NCBI GenBank assembly: GCA_032718475.1
Contig: JAUCBJ010005021.1
Span: 1-64,000 of the forward strand
Origin: Nemertoderma westbladi
Taxonomy: Eukaryota; Xenacoelomorpha; Nemertodermatida; Nemertodermatidae
Reading direction: 5' to 3'
Length of the DNA: 64,000 nt
The position numbers and the translations under genes are program-made. Position 1 is the stretch's first letter. Each line of letters starts with the position of its first letter. The notes under the pieces were generated by a model. That model searched no databases. It saw only the letters and a list, made by a program, of their open reading frames with translations, and was not told where the DNA came from. This document shows positions 22,777-35,617 of this stretch, piece after piece.

Positions 22777-23679
22777 TGTCACAAGGAAATCAGCCCCCCC
22801 TAGAATATGCCCCCCGGGGCATTATTTCCTAGGATATTATGTCCCCCCGGGCAATTTTTCCTAGGAAATTTAGCCCGGGGGGGCATTTTCTCCTTAGGAA
22901 ATAATGCCTCCCCTCAGGAAAATTAGACCCCCTCAAAAGTCTGAAAACTGGTACGATACCGGTCTGCTGGTAGCCACTTTTAATCTACCAACTGCAGAAC
23001 TTGTAATAGTTGGAAGAATAGTACGGTACCGGTCTGCCGGTAGGTAAGCAGGTAAGGCAGTAAAGGGATGTAGTACAGCATACTGAAGTATCTAAGTCAG
23101 TAGGCTACTGTGTAGTAAGTACTGGTATAACAGCAGTGCGAGTGTGTGGTGTTGTGTGGGCGCCGAGCAGCTCCAAGCTTTTTTTAAGTCTGTAACCTGC
23201 TCCTTTCCCTGATTTGGTAAAGTGATTGTTTATTGTTTTGGTTAGAAAATCCCGCCTCTGTAACCTGCTCCTTTCTCTCAATTGGTAATGTTATCGTTTA
23301 TTGTTTTGGTTAGAAAATCCCGTCTCTGTAACCTGCTCCTTTCCCTGATTTGCTAAAGTGACTGTTTATTGTTTTGGTTAGAAAATCCCGCCTCTGTAAC
23401 CTGCTCCTTTCCCTCAATTAGTTAAATGATCGTTTATTGTTTTGGTTAGAAAGGCGTAACCTGCTCCTTTACTTCATTTGGTAAAGTGACTGTTTATTGT
23501 TTTGTATAATTTTTGTAAGTTTTAGTAGTAATAAGTTTTGTTTATTGTATAATTCAAGGGGGGCATAATTTCCTAAGGGGGGCATTTTTTCCTAGGGAAA
23601 TTTGCCCGGGGGGCATTTTTTCCTAGGAAAATATGCCCCCCCGGGCACATTTCCCGGGGGGACATATTTTCCTGTTACA
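22777..23679. mobile_element. Non-autonomous terminal-inverted-repeat element with palindromic subterminal arrays, flanked by CCGG
   Basis: The left end reads TGTCACAAGGAAAT followed by a C run. The right end read in reverse is TGTAACAGGAAAATAT followed by a C run. Both are flanked by CCGG (22773-22776 and 23680-23683), a possible 4-bp target duplication or an outer extension of the inverted repeat. Inside both ends (22795-22930 and 23560-23670) are alternating palindromic blocks built from GGGGGCAT, TTTCCTAGGAAAT and ATGCCCCC. The core holds five copies of a 68-bp repeat. No ORF for a transposase is present, so it would need one in trans. I cannot assign a superfamily. Confidence 0.72.
23190..23504 (+). 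repeat. Five tandem copies of a 68-bp repeat
   Basis: Units start at 23190, 23258, 23326 and 23394, each CTGTAACCTGCTCCTTT followed by a variable AATTGGTAA-like part and GTTTATTGTTTTGGTTAGAA. The last unit starts near 23454 after an 8-bp deletion. Copies also occur at about 18980-19025, about 33097-33156 (reverse) and 55443-55575 (reverse). Confidence 0.88.
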
Positions 23680-23683
23680 CCGG

Positions 23684-26600
23684 TCGAAACTAAAATGAAA
23701 CTGTCTGGGGCTCGGAAACCAGAAAATAATATTTTGCAATACGCAATGTTATCAAATCTACTGAAAAAATAATACTTTCACAAGAGTTAATCTCAATAGC
23801 CAATTGACCTCATTTATATATCGACTAGTCTGCTACTTTTGACCGCGTTTGACATAAAAATTGTTATAGGAAGGGATCTAGGTATCTAGGATCGAAGGTA
23901 ACATTGTTACTATCAATAATCAATAAAAATTGTTGACAATCTTGACAGGGCTGATGTGAAAGTGCACTTATTATTAAGAATATTATTAATAATTAATTAC
24001 AATACACAAAATACCCCAATCGTCACCGTCCTGCCTAAGATTAAATTACATATAATCTTAAGAAAACACAAATTTATCTATAATTCTATTGTAATTGATG
24101 TATATTGAACTGGTTAGTCAGACAGTAACCATGAGCTAATATGCGAAAATATATCAGAGTTGGATATAATATCGTAAACATATCAATAAAATTCGTTGAT
24201 ATTTTACTGAAAAACTCACTTTAATGTTTATCCAATATTGGGTTACTTAATTTGCTTAGTTTCTATTCGAACCAACAGCCCCCACCCCGTACTGTACGAA
24301 GCATAATTGGATGAAATTGGCGGATGTACAGAAGCAAGATATCCCATTTATGGAATCTTAGCAACTCTCATTAATTCCGTGATTAGTTTAAGGCGGTGAT
24401 TGAGAATATGACCTGTGTTTATTATTATATCCATAGTCGTTAACTTTTGCGTTATCACGGCCTGCGATGTTACATCCTTTACAAGATTATGCCGGTTGAA
24501 GTTGTTTCAGTTACAGAGTCGGGATCACCAATGCAATTATCGATATTGACTCGAGTTCATACCAAAATATTGAAGGTATGATATACCGAATCTGTACCTG
24601 GCACCGCACCTAGGTTTCAAAGTTCCGCTTCTATTCAGCCGAGTGTGTTGTGTCTAAGACCACTTAGCCACCAAGACGGATACTGAAGACGTTGTCCGTG
24701 ACATCTAAATTTTATTTCAGTGCGCAAATTGTGACGCTCTTAAAAAAAGTCACGCTCTTATTAGTAGGCATTATTATATATTTATATACGTTGCATGTCC
24801 CTGGTGTGTTTACGTAGCAGTGTAGTAAATTCTTTCAGTAAATAATAATGTATAATATAACAAGAAAATTAGATTCCCATTGCGGTCATGTTCAGTTCAT
24901 GTTTGAAATTTTGCATCAATTTTTTTTTGCATTTTGTGTTTCAGTGTTGTCTATTTTTTTTATAATAATTTAATTATATAGTATCGTTTGTGGCAAGCTA
25001 ATAAATAAATACAATTAGCGTAGAGGTTAAACCCATTGCCTTGAATTTACAGGTCGTTCGATTCCGGTAGGGGGCCAGGACAGTTTTCTTTTCGGCACGA
25101 ATGCTTAATAAAGGGACTGGCCCGGGCGCAACTGCAGAAGAAAATGTTATAGAATCATGATTAAATTCCTTATCAGAAAACTGGAAAAGGTCCAAGTTTG
25201 AGCCATTCGAATGCAATGTAGGCCAATATATGTAGGCCGCACTAAATATGTAGGCCTCACTTATTCAGAAACCTCTTTAAAGTGAAGTGTCACTTAATTT
25301 AATGAAAATGTCTAATATTTAAGCCAATTTAATTAGGAGTTTTAACAATTAGCTCAAAGCCCAGATGTGGGATTCGAGACGCTATGATGTCTGGAATTTA
25401 CTTTTCAATTACTTTTGTTTCCACTTAATGGAAATTGAAATCTTACAGGAAGTTCACCAGGGAGTCTCCTGTTTTCAGTATTTATTATTAATAGATTACT
25501 AAAATCTATATACGCACTGTAGGCTGTAGGCTGTAGGGCTGTAGGCATAATATAGGATGTAGGAATATAACGTGTACTTCCTGTAAAGTCTGTAATGTCC
25601 AATTTGATTATTTGAATTTCACGGCGAAATTGCCATTTGAAAAGTTCTCATAGCGAGCACTTTTCAATAAATTTGAGGTGGTGTAATTCCGTTATTATCA
25701 GCTTATGGCGATTTTCGCGGTTTGTGATTTTATTGGAAGATGGAAAGTAGTCAATGGACAAAAGTGAAAAAAATTTCATATTAAAATACATATCATCATT
25801 ATATCAAAGTACATCTGAAATCTGCCCGCACATTAAGTAAAAGTAGAGAAGAATATTAATACAATAAAGCTACTAAATATTCTAAGTGTTCCTTATTACG
25901 TGTATTGTCTGGCAAAATGGCATTTTGGTCAACTAAATCATAGACAATGATATTGAATCGATATTTACCGGGGGTCTTTGCCACCTTAAACCCCCCACCC
26001 CCTCCCCCACCCCCACCTAAACGGTTCCTCGTTGAAATTATACTAAAATTAAATGTTTTCCAAAAACACTCCCGCCTCAGATTCTGCTGACAAGAAACTG
26101 TTTTGCACATACAGTGGCCCGCCATATCGTACTGCAAAATATCCGAATGCATTTAAATCCAGCTACGAATTTTAATCTTTAATGAAGTTGACTTATGAAA
26201 AGGACAAAGAGAAAATGACATTAATAAACAGTAAATCTAATATTATATTTTACAAAATATATTAAATAAAAACAGTGGGTTGCTACTGGGGTTGCAACCT
26301 CAACAAGATGAAATGAATTGATGGTAACTTTTGATCTTCCGAAATGAACTTCTGCTGGTCAGCATTCATCACCGAAATATTTCCAGCAGCGGATATTTAT
26401 GTTATTCCTAAAATAATTTTCCCTTTATTGTATCACAAGTATAAACAGCTGTTTATTGTACAAACTTCCATATACTAGGGCCAATGGGATACAACCAAGA
26501 GGAGCCCACTAAAAGCTTGTAATGAATGGGAGAATCTTTTAGGCTCGTTAAGCCAAGGAATGCCTGTATATATTGGACCTGTATATATTGGACTATATTA

Positions 26601-28045
26601 TTATATACGATATTGTAATGTGTATAGTGTAGCGCTACTATAGATTGCACGAAATAAATAGTTGCAATTCAATAATTTTATTGTTGCCAATTATAACTCT
26701 ATTGTACACTATTGTGTATTATACACTATAATTCAACCAAAATAACGCAAAAATAAAATATATATAGGCTATATTTAAGATGCAATCGTGGTTCCAGTGG
26801 TTCCATATTTAAGATTTTATGATTCGTATATTTTAATATTATTTAGTATTTTAATGTAACCTTGACGCATCCACCATTCTCAGTGGGAAATACAAGAAGA
26901 TTTACGTAAACCAAAACTCCCCACGAGTTTCGCTCTCACATTTATAATAATAATTTATAATAATACTCACTTCCTTTTGCTTTGCCACGATTTGGAGCGA
27001 GGCAACCTACATACGATTAACTACGGAATTACCAACAAATTAATCAACAAAAAAGTTGAAATAGTTTACCTGACCGATGCGAAATACATAATATATACAG
27101 AAAGTGGCAACTTGGCTAATTACCAATCAACCAAGAGAACCGCTATCTATGATTTTCGATTGGCTATGAACGCATATCGAATTAGGATCTGTTTGGCTTC
27201 ATTTAATATGATGGACCTTGCATGGCATTGCACATAGAAAGCTGGCTATATAACCGAATATCCTGCAAAACGCAACGCATCAGGAATCTCTAACGCTATT
27301 ATCGCCTCTCCGCCACAGACCGTCATCTTATTAATAATTAAATTCTCACATAATAATTTCCAAATTGGAAAATATGGAAAATAGATAACATTTTACAAGA
27401 AGTTCTACATTCGCTAACAAAGTAACAGTACAGTAGTAACAGTCAGTCGGCGTTGGTACACAATGTGGTTCGCAGTTACTCTGGAGTACCGAATAGACGG
27501 GGTGGGTGGAAAATTGTGAAAACTTAAAAGGCCTATTTACTTAACATACAGTATAGGCGTACAGGTACAGTAGTACGTACATACGGCTACCGGTGGTATA
27601 CTCGGTACACGGTTTCGTTTTCTTTTCTTTCACTTTCAACTCTCAAATTATTATGAGAAGAAACGTTTATTTACTCATAATAAAAAATGCACTAATTTTT
27701 TAGAAAAAATTAATAGTGGTGTCTGGAATAGGATAATTGTGGGTGGATTTTTTTTCAAAAATTTACAGCCGTGTCGCCCTTTCTATTCGGGACTCCAGAT
27801 TATGTGGTTTTAGTGAAAGAAAGCTAGTATTGCTAACCCGGGACCCCCAATGTAGTTTTCTGCAATAAAATTAAGTTATCTGTACGCGCGTTAAATTGAT
27901 CTTTCTAAGTTGAAATATAATTTAATTTAAAGTTAGTATTTAGACGGAAATTTACCGCAACAATTACCTGTAATTAATCAAACATCGGTATATTTAAGTT
28001 CCAACAATCTGGTATGGTTGGATTTTGGATATGTTGCTATCCTTG
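23684..28045. other. Gene-poor AT-rich region
   Basis: No supported gene. It contains runs of short A/T palindromes, a C-rich run near 25988-26020 and a small TGTAGGC minisatellite at about 25518-25565. ORFs here are under 100 codons and look like chance. Confidence 0.6.
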
Positions 28046-28049
28046 TTAA

Positions 28050-29233
28050 CTCTATTAGTACCGGGCTATAAAATGTTGTAAAATTACCGCGGGGGCTAAT
28101 ATTGACCCCCCATCTAAAAACTCTAAAAACATCTAAAAACTCTAAAATCTACAACTTTTAACGAAAACGTCTGATTTTTTGTTTGAACGTAGATTTCACT
28201 AGATTGAAAGTTACAATTTTCGGCTAATATTTTTCAATACAGGTTTTCTCGGGCGCAAAATCCATTTAAAATATTTAAAAATGATCTGATTACTATAAAT
28301 GGCTGTGATAGTCCTTTACGTAGGTAAAAAATGAAAAAGGAAGTTACCAGCACTTTTCAGGTAGATAGAACACAAAATTTTTAATTCACTTATACGATGT
28401 TATAAATTCACATTTTCAGTCCTTCCACTGCGCTGATTCTAATGGAATTCTAATGGATTTTCGGCGCAATATGGCAAATTTTGGTGCCAGCACCATATTT
28501 CGTACCCATCGCCAAAAAGTACAAGTTTGAGATATCGAGTACTTTTTTTATTGATTCCATCGGATTCAGAAACAACATTTCAAAAGTTCACTCAAAAACA
28601 AGATTCCGCAAGAAACAATATGATACTACTGTATCTTTTGATTAATTTACTTATTTTCATAAATTTGGTGCTTGCACAACAATTTTCACCCACCGCCAAA
28701 AAATACAAGTTTGAAAACTCTTATGCAATTTTTACTTATTCCATTGAATTCAGAACCGTCACAAACCGGTATATCACAAGAAACAAGGTGACACAATCAA
28801 TTGATATATATGATGTTTTTAAAATTTGGGCTAGCACCAAATTTTGCACAAGAACAAAAACAAGTTTGAAATTTCTAAATTAATTTATGTGAATTCCATC
28901 TAATTGCAAACACCAAAAAATAGGTGTAAATAAAAAACTACAGATGTTTCAAATTGTAATTTGTAAAATTGTAATTCAAATTTTGTAATGTAAATGTAAG
29001 TTTCAAAAAAAGACTCAAAAAAGTGCCAAAAGTAGGGTTAAAAAATGGTGATATAACTCGAAAACTTCCCAATATTTTTGAAAACCGTTTCCACTATTAG
29101 GAAGACAATAGACTTTTAGGAAAAGTCATAAAATTTGAGTTTCCCTACTGCGTTTGTTTCACAGTTATAACATAGAATCCATGGGGGGGGGGGGGGGGGG
29201 GTCATATTGACCCTACCTCCGGGTTTAATAGGG
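28050..29233. mobile_element. piggyBac-like non-autonomous element with TTAA target site
   Basis: TTAA flanks both ends (28046-28049 and 29234-29237). The left end reads CTCTATTAGTACCGGG; the right end in reverse reads CCCTATTAAACCCGGAG. This is the piggyBac-type layout: TTAA, then a C/T-rich start, then CCGG within 15 bases. Just inside, CTAATATTGACCCCCC on the left mirrors GGGTCATATTGACCC on the right, beside a G19 run (29183-29201). The core (about 28470-28910) has roughly three imperfect ~180-bp repeats around GCCAAAAAGTACAAGTTTGA. No transposase ORF is present; the 118-codon ORF at 28527-28883 is repeat-derived. Confidence 0.72.
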
Positions 29234-30189
29234 TTAAGCATAAATTAAACATAGATACCTAATTTCAATGAAATTGCAATTTCTTCATTGTATGTTAATA
29301 TAATTAAATATTTCATTAAATTTAATTGTTTGCGAGGTACATGCCATGATATTTTAAAGTGATTGATAAAGAACAATATCTGTGTGGATAGTAAATACTG
29401 TGGACTATAATTTATTGGATCGTCGACCTTATTGTAGCTTAACTTATGAAGTTTGGAGGATGAGAAGATTAAAGAGGATGAGGTACGGTCCACTGCATCA
29501 TGTTGGTTCCATCAATATGATTACCAGTATAAATGACAACATTTAATTTGCTGATTTAATTGGCCAGTGTTGATAATTCTAAATGCTGAAGATCACAATT
29601 TTCACTTGCGGTCAATGTGCGTCAGTATCTGTGATAATAATAAATACTAAAAGGAACCAGCCTATATTCGAGATGTTGTAGCCTGCACCAAAATAATATG
29701 AAACTTTACAACGACCATATCTCAGGAATCGTTCCACCAAAATTCGGGCATGTGAACATTATAAACATGTTTCAAACCTGTTTTTGAATCTTGCTTTGCT
29801 TTCTAATGATATCCATAATTCATGTTTAATTTAAAGAACAGCCATGGTGAAAGTGGGGAAATTTACAGATAGGTAAATCGACTCAATGGTCGGCTATATG
29901 AATCCAATAACAATGCGTCTACTCTAATTACTGTCCCACATTTTCATGTACAGCATTTGATTGGTTAATTGGTATAACTACGTACTATATATATTAGTTG
30001 GCCAGTTATTACTATTAATTATATACAGTTTTTAATGTCTATTAGGTGTCTTATAGTGTATGTATTAACTATTAGTATATGAAAGCCGACCAGCCGACCA
30101 CAGGTGACTTCGGGAGGATCGCTAGAAGTCGGCTAGTTTACATAGGGAGTATTTAGGTTAGGCCAAGTTCCAACCACTCTTGGGCCGTG

Positions 30190-30296
30190 TATAAAGGCGA
30201 CTATTCGACCCAATGAACTGAGGGTATTATGTAAGCCGACCAGCCGGCCACTTGCGACTTACTCTCAGTTCACTGGGTCGAATAGTCGCATTTATA
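30190..30296. repeat. Inverted repeat, ~33-bp arms
   Basis: The arms (30190-30222 and 30263-30296) contain GACTATTCGACCCA and its complement TGGGTCGAATAGTC and would form a hairpin with a 40-base loop. GCCGACCAGCCG occurs just before the structure (30083) and again in the loop (30235). Confidence 0.85.
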
Positions 30297-31937
30297 CCTG
30301 TATAACATAATATAATAATATAATTATCATATAAAAAGTATTACTTACTGTACAGTAAATTTAGTACTTTAGTAAGAAATTATTATTTAGCCGTACAATA
30401 AACATTATACCAATTATATTTCCCAAAACGTTATGAGTTATAGTTAATTAGACAAGAAAGCTTGTGTTAGGCCTCGACCGTGCGACCATTAGTCGCCAAA
30501 AACGGGTCGAATGGGATTTGTCGAAAATACCGTAATCTCAACGGTTTGTTGATATAATGAGTTGTATTTTAAACTTGAAGTCATGTGAAAACGATTTGTA
30601 GAAAATACTGTAGTATGTTAAAAGTGAATTAAGGGCCGTGGTCTGTACGTGTTGTATCGGACAATCTCTCTGTTATGGCCTGCCTACGCTATTTGGAGGG
30701 TACGGTAATTATATAATTGTTTAATAAAAACTAGCGGGAATAAATACATCGATCTCCATCTACTGTAGTAGTCTCCTGAGAGCTTGTGAAGTAGGTTAGA
30801 AGTAGTTTCTACGATTAGAGTTGATGATATATGTCAAAGTTGTAAATATTGATAAATTTTCTCGGAATCTTTCTTCTCCGACCGAGGATGTGCCGTGGGT
30901 ATATACCAATGGGAGCAGCACATTCGCCTGAAAGAAAAGCGCACCCATCTACTGCATTGGAAAATCAATACCGTACACCGTAGCATAGAATAGTTTTGTA
31001 TATTCGTATTTACCTATGCCATTCTGTTTGTGTAACAAAATCCATTATTGATGTGGGAAAGCTCATTTATTATACCCCCTTAAGGGAGAGCCCCAGCCAC
31101 ATACAATGTCAAACTCAAGGCCAAACAGCAACGTTACAGTGCAGCGGTAATCCAATCCCACCAAATTCCGCATATTAAAATTTTCATTTTTAAACTGTGA
31201 AAACATGTTGGTTGTTTAAATTCATACGAAAGTGACATTTAACATGGCATTTTGGGTGGGGTTCAGATTGACCAAGCAAATGTCGTACAATAACGAGTTT
31301 TACTAAGTGAGTGCCAGCCCAGCATGCCAGGGGTTCCAGACAAAAAAAGACTAAATAGCGTTAACAAATATTATTCTTTATAATATTAATATACTACACT
31401 AGATATAAAATAGTAATATATTATCCTCAGTCTCTTTCATCACCCATGTTCAGTTCACTTATCTCAAGTTCACTTCCCTAGTAGCCTACTAAAATATCTT
31501 GTGTTTCATAAGTTGGTAGTTATTCTAGTTGAGGTTACGGAACTGGTTAAATTTCATCTTGGCTTCGGCGACTCTCTCATCGACAACAACATCTCGTGGA
31601 TGTCGACCGTTGGGAGCTGCTCTACGGAACAGTTGTGAAGTTCTCGCGGAGTTGTAGTTGAGCATTTCACTAGACCGCTACGCCACCACTCAGCTCGGCA
31701 TGGTTATCTGTTCGTGGTCCATCTATAACCTCATTGAGGTTGCAAAGTAACGGCTGTGGGTGTTCGAGGAACCATTGACGCTATAAGTAGTTCGAGAACC
31801 GCAATAGACCCGCATCAATCAATGCTCAATAATTATTCAACAAGTTCTTAAATTCTCTGACTGGGGGCAGATGGGACAGTTGTTGGGGATGGAAGTGCAC
31901 TGGGCGTAGAATGGGAAAACACGTATGATTACAATCT

Positions 31938-32088
31938 CCATGGAGAAAAATATCAACCGACTCTATTGGGGTTAACTGGATAGATATACACTAGAACTAG
32001 ATAGTAACTGAAGACGCATGTTGTGAAGTTTGATACTTGGAAAGTGGTTTCGAGCCACAATGGGGTCGATTGATATTTTTCACTATGG
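31938..32088. repeat. Imperfect inverted repeat, ~34-bp arms
   Basis: Arms around AAAAATATCAACCGACTC (31946-31963) and GGTCGATTGATATTTTT (32063-32079) are reverse complements with several mismatches, about 85 bases apart. It may be a decayed foldback element. Confidence 0.55.
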
Positions 32089-32443
32089 AGGTTGAGGTCC
32101 AGCACCTGGCGTTCGGCAGAACTAAGATGATAGTTCCGGATAGTGATCTCAGATTCCCGGAACGATGGATTCATTAGTTTATTACTGACATCCTAGCTGG
32201 CTATCAGATGGAAGGAGTTGTAAGTATAGTCCGGGTGGGGATGGATTTGTATGATCTCATCCTATTGAATCTTCCCCATAGCTGGAATTATCGCCGCCCT
32301 GTCCTTATCATTGAGTCTACCAGAAAAACCCCAAGTCAAGTGCACACCCCTTGACTTGTAGGTAACAGCCAAGAGAGATAAGAGCCTTGGTGTTTATTAT
32401 TATTATATTCTATATTACAGATACCACCCCAAAAAATTATTTT

Positions 32444-32646
32444 AGTAAAGAAGTAAAGACGATATCATACCAGCAACAATCTGGTAACCATCACAAGGAA
32501 TGCGTAGCCGCGGTAGACCGACTATGGCATATTCAGAAAGGGATACTGGACTTGGGAGAAACGAAATTGCGACAACTATGGAGAATCGGGAAGCTTGGAA
32601 GGATCTCATTTCCACTGCCCGAGTTCGTTAGACCCAGTAGTAGTAG
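32444..32646 (+). pseudogene. 5'-truncated LINE-B copy (3' end only)
   Basis: The last ~200 bases of LINE-B in plus orientation. It matches from GAAGTAAAGACGA through GGGATACTGGACTTGGG, GAAATTGCGACAACTATGG and GAAGCTTGGAAGGATCTCAT to the trinucleotide tail CCCAGTAGTAGTAG. It encodes the C-terminal residues ENREAWKDLI-type end with frame breaks. Heavy 5' truncation is the usual outcome of LINE insertion. I could not find a clear target duplication. Confidence 0.85.
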
Positions 32647-34806
32647 ATGGATCCCAAGTTTGGGGCTACCATGGATGTAAGGATGTGGAAAAAAATTTAT
32701 CAAATTCCTGAAAAGGGATGCTGGATTATCGTACAACACTCCCAACTTTAAAGTTTATGGCGAACTCGAGTTTTCCCCCTGAAAGTCAGTGAAAGTCATA
32801 TCTAAATTATTTATATTTATCATATTTAAATTCTGGCTAAAAATTATAAAAAATTAACAGAGGTTATGTTAATAAAAAGCTAGCATAGGCTATATTAGTC
32901 TGAAACACAGTGTGGGAAATCTTGGGGCGGGCTACACAAGTTTTACCTTTTAGATAGCATTACTTTAGTAGTACCTTTTAAATAGTTAATAGGCGGGTGA
33001 GTACAAAACAAAGACCAAAACCCACGACCCACTGTACAAAACAAAGAGGTAAAGTTGCGTTCGGTCCCAAAGAAAGAGCGTTAGGGTTAACGTTATGTAA
33101 AGGAGCAGGTTACAGAGGCGTGTTGGGGGAACCAAAACAATAAACGAAAGTTAGCACATGTTACAACAACGGACAAACATTGCTTCCTAGCTACTGTTAA
33201 ACAAAAAGACAGAGGAAAATGCATAAAATGCAGTAAAATGCAGAAAAATTACATGGTATAGATAATTATGGTGGCATCCTTTACGTAAAAAAATTGGTTT
33301 GCGTAATCTCTAATCTAAATTACATAGGGCCATTTCGGACTTCAGTACAGCAGGTGCTGTTGTTATAACCTCTATATCAAATCGGGAAGATGGACCGACT
33401 TGCTGACCATAACAAAGGGCACCGAGCTGGTTAAACAGCTTCTAAGATGAGAATGCCTTAGCCGTTTCAGCCGATTTTGTGTTAATCTATAAAAAATGAA
33501 ATGTACATTGTACAGTGTACACTATATTCTACTTGTGTAATAATTCAGATTTAATTGTGTTGATCAGTTTATTGTGCAGGGTATAAATAAAAAATAAATT
33601 GTAGCAACAACCCGTGTTTCAGGACAGTAACCAACAACCAGGTATCTTTTTAACACAACATGCCAAAAAAAGTTATTTTAGTTGAGGCCAATATTCTGTT
33701 GTATCATTTCGTAAAATTGCTCTGGTATCTTTCTTTACTTAATAATAATTGTTATAAGGAACTAAAACAGTGGATGGAAACCCGGTAGGTCTTTTGACAG
33801 GTCCCATTATAGAAAAAATTATAGGTAATTTCTGTGAATGAAAAGGATATGTCATTCTTTCATTTCTGAGACGCAAAACAACCCTGCTGTCACCCGGAGG
33901 TGTATTTGTGAACCGGGTTAAAAACTTTTGTGTTAAATTCAAGGTAGCAATAATACTTTTTGAGATGTATTCGATGTTAACTCCCTCCCGATGAGGTGTT
34001 AATTACTTCCTTATACTGTACTTATGTTTAAAGTAAGAAAAAAATTGGCTTTACTTGGTCAAAGTGTAATTATATTAGTATTCTGTACCACTATCTTGTC
34101 ACCGAATGGCGTGAAGCCTATACGTTATGGAATTGCAATGCGCCTTTTAAACTATAATTAACCAAGATTGCAGAGGCATCGGATTACCAATTTTTAATCA
34201 AAGATAATAGTTCCATCCATAGCGATGACTGTGTGATTATTTATAATATAGTGTAACGGAAAAAAAATCCTAAAGCTAATCCCTATAGTATAGAAGGCCT
34301 GCGGTAAAATGGATCAGGATTAAAATATATGAAAGTATCGGAGAATACATTACACTAAAGGATCCCTAATTCTATGTTGAAGTATCAAATATATAATTAC
34401 TGAGTATTATTCTACTGTATAATTATGAATTGATACAAACAATACGCGACACCATTAGGGGCCAACCCATAGGGGTGTTGGGGGGTGCGGCACCACCCTC
34501 AATATTTTCTTTTTTTGGGAGGGGGGGGGGGGGGGTGTTGCTAAAAACTGTGAAGATATAAATTGATATTCCCAAACTGATAAGATTACAGTTTGTACGC
34601 TACCAATTGTTTCTTATTTTAAACGTAATTATAAGGAAGTTAAATTAAAATTAAAATTATAATTAAACGTAATTATAATGATTGTTTGAGATTTTCGTAT
34701 GTGGTTGTGCTATTGGTGCATGTAAGCACAAATAGTTGCATAATCTTTACCACAGCAGTAATATTTATTTTTGAGATGTCACCCTGGCCCTTAAAATGAT
34801 TCTTTG
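32647..34806. other. Gene-poor AT-rich region
   Basis: No supported gene. It contains one reversed copy of the 68-bp repeat near 33097-33156 (AAAGGAGCAGGTTACAGAGG, then AACCAAAACAATAAAC) and a G15 run at 34521-34535. Confidence 0.6.
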
Positions 34807-34809
34807 TCT

Positions 34810-35280
34810 TCAGTTGTCCCTTGGGATATAAAGCTTCGTTTTAGAGTCTTCTAAATACTTATTAATATTATGTTGATTAGAGTAAGGCACTCTCTTAATA
34901 TAATGCTGAGAATTAGATTGATGATGCCCTGATGACACAGGTTCCACGGGTTTAATTGTAAGTGAACTTTCATGGACTAGCTGGTCATTAGTTATTCCTG
35001 ATATGAAATCGTTGTCAATAGATGATGATCTAGGTTCACTGTGAAAATTGTACCTGTTACTGTAGTTACAGTAGGAACTGGGTGTTGTGAATTCTGGATG
35101 GGTAATATTTTTCCTCTTTTTTGTTGTTCCCAAGAATCTTCCGCAATGTTAAGGGAGGCCATTCATTTGCAAAGTGGTTGTCGGCTGCAATAGAACATTG
35201 TGTAATAGATCCAACTGTCTACTCATATTTTTCATCGCTTCCATAATGAATGAGACGTAACTAGCGTTTGAGTGTGAGGG
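34810..35280 (-). pseudogene. Unidentified minus-strand coding remnant
   Basis: A 107-residue frame (35133-34810, GTTKKRKNITHPEF near its start) is preceded, after one stop, by a coding-like stretch with ASYVSFIMEAMKNMSRQLDL (about 35265-35170). Both lie just downstream, on the minus strand, of the ORF cut by element B, so the three may belong to one decayed gene or transposon ORF. Hydrophilic, rich in Ser, Asn and His; no domain recognised. Confidence 0.35.
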
Positions 35281-35325
35281 TTTGCAACATGAATTCGAAA
35301 ATGTGAGCCATCACAGTCATGGAAC

Positions 35326-35612
35326 CTAATTAACGTAACCTGCTTTTGTGGATATCACGGGAATCGGAGTTGTGGAACGGGATCCAGTTTGTGATTTCGA
35401 CCTGCCCGTGTAATTTATTACATCTCTCCCAGGAGGGATGTAATTAATGGCACGGGCATGGTCGACGAAATCCTCTTGATAGAGTTTTGTACATAAATGT
35501 TTTGTATCTATGCATACTTCATCAGTGAATGTGCTTGTAAGTATTGATAGAAATGCATCTACAATGGTTGTACTGAAATAATCTTTGGCACTAAAATAAT
35601 TCGTGGCCGGAT
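35326..35612 (-). pseudogene. 3' part of an unidentified 109-residue ORF interrupted by element B
   Basis: This minus-strand frame ends with TAG at 35326 and is open back to the insertion point. Beyond element B it continues in the same frame at 51284-51242 to an ATG at 51284-51282. With one copy of the CAGAT target duplication removed, the empty-site ORF is 110 codons including the stop. The inserted element gives the right part a false start inside the LTR. Residues such as YFSTTIVDAFLSIL and NYIPPGRDVINY suggest real protein, but I know no family. Confidence 0.5.
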
Positions 35613-35617
35613 CAGAT

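Larger units (their letters stand above)
29238..32443. other. Gene-poor region with foldbacks
   Basis: No supported gene. Two inverted repeats are listed separately. A minus-strand stretch about 32350-31953 reads as a broken coding-like frame (FSGRLNDKDRAAIIPAMGK, then NPSFRESEITI), but I recognise no family. Confidence 0.5.

Noticed and set aside
22481-22864. 127-residue ORF at 22481
   Set aside because: Its end runs into the inverted-repeat element and I see no domain; AT-rich chance ORF.
25856-26152. 98-residue minus-strand ORF with a glycine run
   Set aside because: The glycines come from a C-rich run; no other coding sign.
28527-28883. 118-residue ORF as a transposase remnant
   Set aside because: It is made of the imperfect repeats of the TTAA-flanked element and has no transposase motif.
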